A stretch of 41,344 bases of DNA from Opitutaceae bacterium (GTDB taxonomy: Bacteria > Verrucomicrobiota > Verrucomicrobiia > Opitutales > Opitutaceae): contig PLXR01000125.1 of the NCBI GenBank assembly GCA_003151495.1, positions 1 through 41,344 on the forward strand, read 5' to 3'. The notes beneath the pieces are model-generated. The model was not told where the DNA came from, made no database searches, and saw only the letters and a list, made by a program, of their open reading frames with translations. Each line of letters starts with the position of its first letter. Position 1 is the stretch's first letter. Below, piece after piece: positions 16,704-23,450 of the stretch. A program made the position numbers and the translations under genes.

Positions 16704-17591
16704 TCAGATGGCGGTCTTCTTCGCTCGGTCGCCGTGCCGGTAGGCCATCGGGGAAACCCCGTACGCCGTGTGGAATGCGCGGCTGAAGCTGTAGATCGAG
16801 GTGAAGCTGCACAGCTCGGCGATCTCTGTCACCCGGCGCTGGCTCAGCCTCAGGAGCCCGCAGGCCTTCTCGAGGCGCAGGCGCCTAAGGTGCCGTCCCA
16901 GGCTCACCCCGCAGGATGCGCGGAACCGCGCCCTCAGGTGGCTGGCGCTGATGCCGAGCGACCGGGCGATCTCCTTCACGCTGAGCGGCTCCTCCTTGCT
17001 GTGGGCGAGCTGGTTCACCTGCATGATGAGGCCGGGGGCCGTGGGCGGCTTGTAGTGCCTCCTCAAGATCGGCTCGGCCTGCCGGATCCTCTGCAGGAGC
17101 ACCGCAAGGAGGAGGCTCGTGAGGTCCCCCTCGCCCCGGGTGAGGTAGGCCTCCACAAGCTCGCCGCATGTCTGGCGGACAACCGGGGTCAGCACGAACG
17201 GGCGGAAGCGCAGGGGCTGCAGCGGCGCCACGTCAATCATGTCGAAGGTGATGAAGAGCCAGCGCAGGTTCTCCGCGGCGGGCTGGATGTAGTCGTGGAA
17301 CTGGAACGGGAGGACGAGCAGTCCCTCCTCGGGGTTCAGCCGGATGGCCCGGTCGTCGACGGCCACCGTCACCGTCGTCTCCAGGGCGAGGATCAGCACG
17401 AAGCGGTGGTGGAGCGCGCGGCCCCGCTGCGGGCGGTTCAGGTCGGTCGCCGAGCGCCGGCAGAAGCACACGATGTTGTCGGGGAGCGCGAGCGGGGCCA
17501 CGCGCTTCCCGTGGAGGGGCCTGAGGGGCGAGGGCAGGAGATTCGCCAGTTTCTCGAGGGAAAGTACCCGTGCGTCGCGTGATTCTGACAT
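16704..17591 (-). CDS. AraC-family transcriptional regulator
   Basis: I place the start at the ATG at 17591 (MSESRDARVLSLEKLANLLP), giving 295 residues. Two ATGs further up (17606, 17612) lie inside the 34-bp operator element. A cupin-like ligand-binding half (residues about 35-150, RALHHRFVLILAL and LLVLPFQFHDYIQPA) precedes the double-HTH AraC domain (VKEIARSLGISASHLRARFR, then TEIAELCSFTSIYSFSRAF, ending GVSPMAY). It is convergent with the PIG-L gene and divergent from the TonB receptor. Its position right against operator copy 2 makes it the best candidate to bind all three copies; a bound protein there could also control its own expression. Confidence 0.9.
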   Translation of the reverse strand: MSESRDARVLSLEKLANLLPSPLRPLHGKRVAPLALPDNIVCFCRRSATDLNRPQRGRALHHRFVLILALETTVTVAVDDRAIRLNPEEGLLVLPFQFHDYIQPAAENLRWLFITFDMIDVAPLQPLRFRPFVLTPVVRQTCGELVEAYLTRGEGDLTSLLLAVLLQRIRQAEPILRRHYKPPTAPGLIMQVNQLAHSKEEPLSVKEIARSLGISASHLRARFRASCGVSLGRHLRRLRLEKACGLLRLSQRRVTEIAELCSFTSIYSFSRAFHTAYGVSPMAYRHGDRAKKTAI

Positions 17592-17595
17592 TTTT

Positions 17596-17649
17596 GTTAA
17601 AAACATCGTCATTTATGCCATTTTTTAACGGCGACGCCAGCGTTATCAT
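17596..17649 (+). promoter_or_regulatory. 34-bp operator plus -10 box, copy 2 (TonB receptor promoter; abuts AraC start)
   Basis: The element at 17596-17629 runs GTTAAAAACATCGTC to ATGCCATTTTTTAAC, with perfect 8-bp inverted ends GTTAAAAA/TTTTTAAC. TATCAT follows after 14 nt (17644-17649), pointing at the TonB receptor 333 bases away. The other end of the element lies only four bases from the preferred AraC start on the minus strand. It therefore looks like both a forward promoter element and a site able to repress or shape araC-type gene expression. Confidence 0.75.
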
Positions 17650-17982
17650 GGCCGCGTATTAAACAAACCGCCTCATTCGTTTACCCCGGCATTGATCGGC
17701 TTCCCTAAATTGATAACACACTGTTCAGTGCGCGCGCATGTCACGGACACGGCCCCGGTATGGGCTTGCCCGGGCGGCGGCGCCGCCGGGGGAACCTGCC
17801 GCCTCTATCGCGGAACATCCAACTGATCCTCATCTGTATATGATCGCGCGTGGGCCTCGGGACCCAGGTCCCGGCATAGAAGGCCGCACGCTGAACCGCC
17901 CGCCCGTTTCACTTTAGGGGCCGCCGCAAGGCTCCCCATCCAGCTACTGCTTCGTCTCTTAACCGCCAGAACAACAATCAAA
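17650..17982 (+). other. Long leader region of the TonB receptor gene
   Basis: There is no gene in this stretch. If the promoter at copy 2 is used, the receptor mRNA carries about 325 nt of untranslated leader. Visible structure includes the perfect palindrome CGGCGGCGCCGCCG (17775-17788) and a hairpin CGGGAC-CCAG-GTCCCG (17858-17873). I do not recognise a known riboswitch core. The last 20 bases before the ATG are A-rich with no clear Shine-Dalgarno site. A second promoter inside this stretch is possible. Confidence 0.4.
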
Positions 17983-20751
17983 ATGAGAACACCCAACCTT
18001 CGCGACCTTCGGACCACCGTCGGTCACTCCGGCCTCTTCACGGCGCTGCATCGATATGCGGCGTGCTCGATCCTAGCCCTTGGCATCACGGGCTCCGCCT
18101 ATTCGCAGGCGGCTGCGACTTCCACCACGACTTCCACCACGACAACCACCACGACGGCCGCGAGCGACGAGCCCGTGCAGCTCGGCGCCTACGTCGTCAA
18201 TGGCTACAGCGAGAGCCTCGCGGAGTCCCTGAAGGCGAAGCGCGCCTCGGATTCCAACATCGAGGTCATCACCGCCGAGGACGTCGGCAAGTTCCCGGAC
18301 AACAACCTTGCGGAGTCCCTCTCGCACCTTCCCGGCGTGTCGGTGGACCGCCTCTTCGGCGAGGGCGAGCGCGTAAGCATCAACGGCACCGACCCGAACC
18401 TGAACCGCGTCCTCCTCAACGGCGAGCCCATCTCGTCCTCCGACTGGTACATTCTCGACAACCAGAGCCGGCAGTTCAACTACCTGCTCCTGACGCCGGA
18501 CGTGATCGGCCAGGCTCAGGTCTTCAAGACGTGGGAGCCGAGGCTCCTCGAGGGAAGCCTGGGCGCGACCATCATCGTCGACACCCGCAACCCCCTTGAG
18601 ATGGCCCCGATGGTCTTCACCGGGACGATCACCGGCGAGAACAACGACCGGAGCAAGAAGAGCGAGGCGAGCGAGAGCGCGATGTTCAGCTGGCACAACG
18701 CCTCCAAGACGCTCGGGATCATGGTTGGCGCCGAGGACAAGCGGGACTACCTCCGCCGTGACGGCGTGGAGGCCCTCGTCCAGAAGGACAACACGAACCT
18801 CGGGGTCGCCGGACCGCTGCCGGGCCAGCCCGCGGGGCCCTGGATCACCGACGAGGTGGTCAACAGTGCCATCTTCCTGCAGCTGCGACACCACCAGGGC
18901 GGCAACTTCGACATTGCGTTCAAGCCCACGGACCGCCTGACGTTCGACCTGACCGGTCTCTACGTGAAGCAGACCATGGATAACGTGAACTTCTCGTACT
19001 ACATCTACCCCGGCGACAACTGGTCGGGCCTCCCGAACATCACGAACGCCACCGTCTCGAACGGCGTCCTCGGGAACTACACGATCAATTCCGCCCCCCT
19101 GGTCATCGACGCGTTCAACCGCGCCGCCAAGATCGAGACCCAGGACTACAACGGCAAGCTCACCTACAAGGGCGACAACTTCGACCTCACCGCCAACGCC
19201 GGCTACACCCGCGCCACGGGCGGCACGCAGCACCAGTTCTTCGGCGAATACTTCGTCTTCGCGAACGCGAACATCAACGAGACGGCCTCCCAGGCCTCGT
19301 TCAGCGTCACGGGCGTGCCCGGCGTGGACCCGACCGCCTCGAACCTGAACAGCGGCGCCGACTTCGGCAATGCGGGCGAGCCGAGCTTCGACTACGGCAA
19401 CATCGCGAGCAATCCCGAGGTGGACGACGAGCGCTGGATCCAGCTCGACCTCTCCATCCCGCTCAAGGGCGCGGTCAAGAAGGTCGAAGTCGGCGCGCGC
19501 TTCAGCGACCACAAGGCCGGTGAGAACGGCGCGGTCGTCAGCGTCCCCGGTTCGCAGGAGGTCGTGACCCCGCTGTCGGCGCTCGGCGTCTCCGCCGCCC
19601 CGTCAAACTACCTGTCCGGCCTCGGGGGCATCACGCCCTCGATGTCGCAGCACGTGCTGCTCAACTCGTACGGCACGGTCGCCAGCTTCATCGGCAACCT
19701 GCCGAGCGGCCACGGCAACACCCTGCTGCAGTACTTCGACTCCCAGCCCCCGTCCGACGGCGCCGTGTTCACCGCAACGCCGACCTTCACGATCGACGAG
19801 CGCATCAACGCGGCCTACGCGGAGGGCACCTTCAGCGACGGCCCGCTCAGCGGCAACTTCGGGGCCCGCTTTGTCGAGACCACGACGACCAGCGCCAGCT
19901 ACAACCTGAGCACGCCGGGATCGCCCACCCTCATGTCCCAGCAGAACACGTACACCAACTTCCTGCCCGCGGTGAACCTCGTGTACGACCTCGCGTCCGA
20001 CCAGCTTTTGCGCTTCTCGGTGTCCCAGGTCATCGCCCGCCCGAACACGGCGGCGGAGGCCAACTACGTCCAGCTGTACGACTCGAGCCTGGGCGGGGTC
20101 GGCGGCAACGCCGCATTGAAGCCCTACGAGTCGACCAACGTCGACGCGAGCTACGAGTACTACTTCTCGAAGAACTCCGCGTTCGCGGTCAACCTGTTCT
20201 ACAAGGACATCAGCAACTACATCGTCAACGCGACGAACCCCGAGCAGTGGAAGGATTATGGGCTGGCGGGAAACCCGACTGAGACCTACCAGATCACCCG
20301 CCCGTCGAACGGCGGCGCCGCGAAGTCCCAGGGCGCATCGGTCTCGTACCAGCAGGCCTTCACGGACGGCCTTGGAGTGTCGGCAAACTACACGCTCCTC
20401 CACACGTCGAGCGCGAACGGCCCCCTGCCCTTCGCCTCGAAGAACACGTTCAACATCAGCCCGTACTACGAGAACAGGTTCGGGATGGTGCGCCTGACGT
20501 ACTCCTGGCGCGACTCGTACACGTCGGCCTCGTTCAACGGCACCGGGCAGGTCGTCACGGCGCCCTACACCGAGGTCGACCTCAACGCCCAGATCAACAT
20601 CACCAAGAACGTGTCGATCCTCCTGTCGGCCACGAACCTCCTCGACGAGACCTACCGCCAGTACTTCGCGAACCCGAACGGCCCCTCGCTCTTTGCGGAC
20701 GCCTACAAGTTCGGTCGGACGTACTCGGCGTCGGTTCACTGGAACTTCTGA
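17983..20751 (+). CDS. TonB-dependent outer-membrane receptor
   Basis: The protein is 922 residues. A signal peptide (ACSILALGITGSAYSQA) is followed by a Thr-rich linker and a TonB-box-like PVQLGAYVVNGY. The plug domain is recognisable by NIEVITAEDVGKFPDNNLAE, LSHLPGVSVDR, RVLLNGEPI and EGSLGATIIVDTRNPL. The rest is a beta-barrel of alternating aromatic strands ending SASVHWNF with a C-terminal Phe, as outer-membrane proteins require. The EGSLGATI plug belongs to the receptor type common in Caulobacter and Opitutaceae for carbohydrate import. With the flanking genes it probably imports N-acetylhexosamine oligosaccharides. No SusD-like partner is present. Confidence 0.93.
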   Translation: MRTPNLRDLRTTVGHSGLFTALHRYAACSILALGITGSAYSQAAATSTTTSTTTTTTTAASDEPVQLGAYVVNGYSESLAESLKAKRASDSNIEVITAEDVGKFPDNNLAESLSHLPGVSVDRLFGEGERVSINGTDPNLNRVLLNGEPISSSDWYILDNQSRQFNYLLLTPDVIGQAQVFKTWEPRLLEGSLGATIIVDTRNPLEMAPMVFTGTITGENNDRSKKSEASESAMFSWHNASKTLGIMVGAEDKRDYLRRDGVEALVQKDNTNLGVAGPLPGQPAGPWITDEVVNSAIFLQLRHHQGGNFDIAFKPTDRLTFDLTGLYVKQTMDNVNFSYYIYPGDNWSGLPNITNATVSNGVLGNYTINSAPLVIDAFNRAAKIETQDYNGKLTYKGDNFDLTANAGYTRATGGTQHQFFGEYFVFANANINETASQASFSVTGVPGVDPTASNLNSGADFGNAGEPSFDYGNIASNPEVDDERWIQLDLSIPLKGAVKKVEVGARFSDHKAGENGAVVSVPGSQEVVTPLSALGVSAAPSNYLSGLGGITPSMSQHVLLNSYGTVASFIGNLPSGHGNTLLQYFDSQPPSDGAVFTATPTFTIDERINAAYAEGTFSDGPLSGNFGARFVETTTTSASYNLSTPGSPTLMSQQNTYTNFLPAVNLVYDLASDQLLRFSVSQVIARPNTAAEANYVQLYDSSLGGVGGNAALKPYESTNVDASYEYYFSKNSAFAVNLFYKDISNYIVNATNPEQWKDYGLAGNPTETYQITRPSNGGAAKSQGASVSYQQAFTDGLGVSANYTLLHTSSANGPLPFASKNTFNISPYYENRFGMVRLTYSWRDSYTSASFNGTGQVVTAPYTEVDLNAQINITKNVSILLSATNLLDETYRQYFANPNGPSLFADAYKFGRTYSASVHWNF

Positions 20752-20799
20752 GTTTGGCCCGGGGCCGGCATGGCCCCGAGGTCAGGGCGACAACGACTC

Positions 20800-20834
20800 G
20801 GGCCCGGATGCAAAGGCATCCGGGCCCTTTTTTT
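20800..20834 (+). terminator. Strong intrinsic terminator after the TonB receptor
   Basis: A perfect 12-bp stem (GGGCCCGGATGC pairing with GCATCCGGGCCC) with an AAAG loop is followed by seven T residues. It lies about 50 bases after the receptor stop and before the carbamoyltransferase gene, so it isolates the two transcripts. Confidence 0.95.
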
Positions 20835-20974
20835 GCGGTGCCCCCGCCGAACAGGATGGCGTGAGGGGGCCGGGGCCGGCAAGGTGGGCCGGTGAACATG
20901 CCGGCATCCGATTCGTCCCCGCGGGTCCTCCCCGCCCGCCCGCCGCGGGGGCCCGCGGCGCCCGGCCGTACCGA

Positions 20975-22807
20975 ATGAAGGCGATCCTGGGAATCTCGGC
21001 CTACTACCACGATTCCGCGGCCGCCCTCATCGTGGACGGGAGGATCGTTGCGGCGGCGCAGGAGGAGCGCTTCACCCGGGTGAAGCACGACAGCGGATTC
21101 CCTGCGAACGCCGTGGACTACTGCCTCCGGGAGGCGGGGATCGGCCCCGGGCAGGTGGACCACGTGGCGTTCTATGAGAAGCCGTACCTCAAGTTTGAGA
21201 GGCTCCTGGAGACGTACCTGGCGGTCGCCCCTGCCGGGTTCCGGTCGTTCCGCCTGGCGATGCCCCAGTGGATCCACGAGAAGCTGAGGCTCCCGGCGCG
21301 GATGAGCCAGGGCCTGGGCGGGGCCTATTCCCGGCCGTTCGTCTTTCCCGAGCACCATGAGTCGCACGCGGCCAGCGCATTCTACCCGTCGCCCTTCGGG
21401 GAGGCGGCGATCGTGACCCTTGACGGCGTCGGCGAATGGGCCACGGCCACGATCGGCCACGGGCGGGGAGGCACGATCGCGCTCAGCCACGAGATGCGGT
21501 TCCCGCACTCGCTCGGCCTCCTCTACTCGGCCTTCACGTACTTCTGCGGGTTCAGGGTGAACAGCGGGGAGTACAAGCTCATGGGCCTGGCCCCGTTCGG
21601 CGAGCCGCGGCACGCCGGGCTGATCCTCGAGAGGCTGATGGATCTGCGGGAGGACGGCTCTTTCCGCCTGGACCTCTCGTATTTCAACTATTGCGCGGGG
21701 CTCACCATGACCTCGCGCCGGTTCGAGGGCCTCTTCGGGGGCCCGCCCCGCAGCCCGGAGTCGCCCCTCACCCAGCGCGAGTTCGACATCGCGGCCTCGA
21801 TCCAGAAGGTGACGGAGGAGGTGATGCTGCGCACGGCCCGCCACGCCCACCGCCTGACCGGGTCCCGGAACCTCTGCCTCGCCGGGGGCGTCGCCCTCAA
21901 CTGCGTCGGCAACGGGCGGATACTGCGGGAGTCCCCATTCGAGAACATCTGGATCCAGCCCGCATCCGGCGACGCAGGGGGGGCGCTCGGCGCGGCGCTC
22001 TTCGTCTGGCACCAGCTTCTCGGCAACGAGCGCACTCCCGTCCTGCCCGACGGCCAGGGAGGCTCCCTCCTCGGGCCCGCCTATTCCCGGGAGGAGACGG
22101 AGGGCGTCCTGCGCGCGAGGAATGCGGTCTACAGGAGCTATGACGGGGGCAGGGGCCTGGCGGCCGCCGTCGCGGCCCATGTGGCCGAGGGCAGGGTCGT
22201 GGGATGGATGCAGGGGCGGATGGAGTTCGGGCCGCGCGCGCTCGGGGCCCGGAGCATCCTCGGGGACGCCCGGAACCCCGGGATGCAGAGCCAGATGAAC
22301 CTGAAGATAAAGTTCCGCGAGTCGTTCCGGCCGTTCGCACCGATCGTCCTGCGCGAGCGCGCACGGGAATTCTTCGACCTGAGGGAGGGCGCGGAGAGCC
22401 CCTACATGCTCCTTGTCGCCCAGGTCCGGGGGGACAGGCTCCTCCCGCCGCGGGGCGACGGGGCCCGGGGCCTCGACCGGATCCGGGAGACGCGCTCCCA
22501 GGTTCCGGCCGTCACCCACGTGGACGGCTCGGCCCGGGTCCAGACGGTGGACGCCGCCCGGAATCCCCTCCTGACGGAGCTCCTCGAGGCGTTCGCCGGC
22601 CTCACGGGCTGCCCGGTCATGATCAACACGAGCTTCAACATCCGGGGCGAGCCCGTCGTCTGCTCCCCGAACGACGCCTACCGCTGCTTCATGGCGACCG
22701 ACATCGACGTCCTTGTGATCGGCGACTTCCTGCTCCTGAAGGAGGAGCAGCCCGCGGGGAACCGGCCGGACCTCGGGGCGTACCTCGGCAGGTACGGCAA
22801 CGACTGA
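20975..22807 (+). CDS. NodU/CmcH/TobZ-family carbamoyltransferase
   Basis: The protein is 610 residues. It opens with the family signature MKAILGISAYYHDSAAALI and AAAQEERFTRVKHD. The metal/ADP site HHESHAASAFYPSPF carries the H-x3-H pair, with VNSGEYKLMGLAPFGEP and EFGPRALGARSILGD further on. The C-terminal YrdC-like half ends NTSFNIRGEPVV. These enzymes form carbamoyl-adenylate from carbamoyl phosphate and ATP and place the carbamoyl group on a hydroxyl of a sugar or natural product. It is followed by SxtJ and DUF5989 genes, the usual trio. The acceptor is unknown; a surface glycan is a reasonable guess. Confidence 0.93.
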   Translation: MKAILGISAYYHDSAAALIVDGRIVAAAQEERFTRVKHDSGFPANAVDYCLREAGIGPGQVDHVAFYEKPYLKFERLLETYLAVAPAGFRSFRLAMPQWIHEKLRLPARMSQGLGGAYSRPFVFPEHHESHAASAFYPSPFGEAAIVTLDGVGEWATATIGHGRGGTIALSHEMRFPHSLGLLYSAFTYFCGFRVNSGEYKLMGLAPFGEPRHAGLILERLMDLREDGSFRLDLSYFNYCAGLTMTSRRFEGLFGGPPRSPESPLTQREFDIAASIQKVTEEVMLRTARHAHRLTGSRNLCLAGGVALNCVGNGRILRESPFENIWIQPASGDAGGALGAALFVWHQLLGNERTPVLPDGQGGSLLGPAYSREETEGVLRARNAVYRSYDGGRGLAAAVAAHVAEGRVVGWMQGRMEFGPRALGARSILGDARNPGMQSQMNLKIKFRESFRPFAPIVLRERAREFFDLREGAESPYMLLVAQVRGDRLLPPRGDGARGLDRIRETRSQVPAVTHVDGSARVQTVDAARNPLLTELLEAFAGLTGCPVMINTSFNIRGEPVVCSPNDAYRCFMATDIDVLVIGDFLLLKEEQPAGNRPDLGAYLGRYGND

Positions 22808-22821
22808 GGCGCCCCCACCCC

Positions 22822-23235
22822 ATGTCCCTCATCCGCATCAACAGGAACCCGTCCGGCCGGCAGCTCGCCGTGTTTGCGGTCGCCTGGCTCGTGTTCCTGG
22901 GCCTGGCGGGGCTCGCGAGCCGGCTGCATGGCCGGCCCCTCGCCGCCGGTGTCCTTTGGGCTGCGGCCGCCGCGGTCCCCCTTGCCGGCGCCGCGTGGCC
23001 GGTTGTCCTGCGGTATGCCTACCTCGGGCTCAGCTACGCCACCTATCCGGTCGGATTTGTGGTCTCGCACGCGGCCCTCCTGGTCGTGTACTACTTGGTC
23101 CTCACGCCCCTCGGGCTCGCCATGAGACTCTTCCGCCACGACCCGCTTTCCAGGGGATTCGACCCCGCCGCAAAGAGCTACTGGACACCCAGGCAGCCCG
23201 CGGGAAAACCCGAGAGCTACCTCAACCAGGACTGA
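22822..23235 (+). CDS. SxtJ-family small membrane protein
   Basis: The protein is 137 residues with an N-terminal MSLIRINRNPSGRQLAVFAV and two to three membrane stretches (WLVFLGLAGLA, LWAAAAAVPLAGAAWPVVL, VSHAALLVVYYLVLTPLGLA). The tail DPAAKSYWTPRQPAGKPESY is typical of SxtJ proteins, named after the saxitoxin gene cluster member that accompanies carbamoyltransferase SxtI. Its biochemical role is not established. It starts 14 bases after the carbamoyltransferase stop, so the pair is surely cotranscribed; it may anchor the enzyme at the membrane (inference). Confidence 0.85.
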   Translation: MSLIRINRNPSGRQLAVFAVAWLVFLGLAGLASRLHGRPLAAGVLWAAAAAVPLAGAAWPVVLRYAYLGLSYATYPVGFVVSHAALLVVYYLVLTPLGLAMRLFRHDPLSRGFDPAAKSYWTPRQPAGKPESYLNQD

Positions 23236-23237
23236 CC

Positions 23238-23435
23238 ATGGCCGACCCCGACAAGAGCGCGTTCAGCAGGCAGGCGGAGGGCAAGAGAAGGGGCGCCGTC
23301 GCCGAATTCCTCTCGTTCGTCGCCCACAACAAGAAGTGGTGGCTGACGCCCATCATCCTTGTCATCGTGGTGGTGGGCGCGCTGGCGGTGCTCGGCGGCT
23401 CGGGGGTCGCCCCCTTCATCTATTCGCTCTTCTGA
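23238..23435 (+). CDS. DUF5989-family single-pass membrane protein
   Basis: The protein is 65 residues. The cytoplasmic start (MADPDKSAFSRQAEGKRRGA) precedes the conserved VAEFLSFVAHNKKWWLTPII and a single membrane helix (IILVIVVVGALAVLG), ending GVAPFIYSLF. This is the short DUF5989 pattern found next to SxtJ and carbamoyltransferase genes. The gene starts two bases after the SxtJ stop. Function is unknown; the conserved KKWW at the membrane edge suggests an interface or anchor role. Confidence 0.85.
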   Translation: MADPDKSAFSRQAEGKRRGAVAEFLSFVAHNKKWWLTPIILVIVVVGALAVLGGSGVAPFIYSLF

Positions 23436-23450
23436 GCCGCGGGCCGCGGC

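Noticed and set aside
14286..17629. Similar short peptides MAQLTMFLTK and MTMFLTK read on the minus strand across operator copies 1 and 2
   Set aside because: Copy 2 has a stop after the first two codons of this reading and copy 3 reads differently, so the similarity follows from the DNA element and not from a conserved peptide.
17775..17788. Perfect palindrome CGGCGGCGCCGCCG as an operator
   Set aside because: Simple GC-rich palindromes of this sort arise easily in such DNA and no second copy was noticed; kept only as a structural note for the leader.
18119..18161. Thr-codon repeat in the TonB receptor as a mobile or CRISPR-like repeat
   Set aside because: It is a low-complexity run of ACC/ACG/ACT codons coding a Thr-rich linker between the signal peptide and TonB box.
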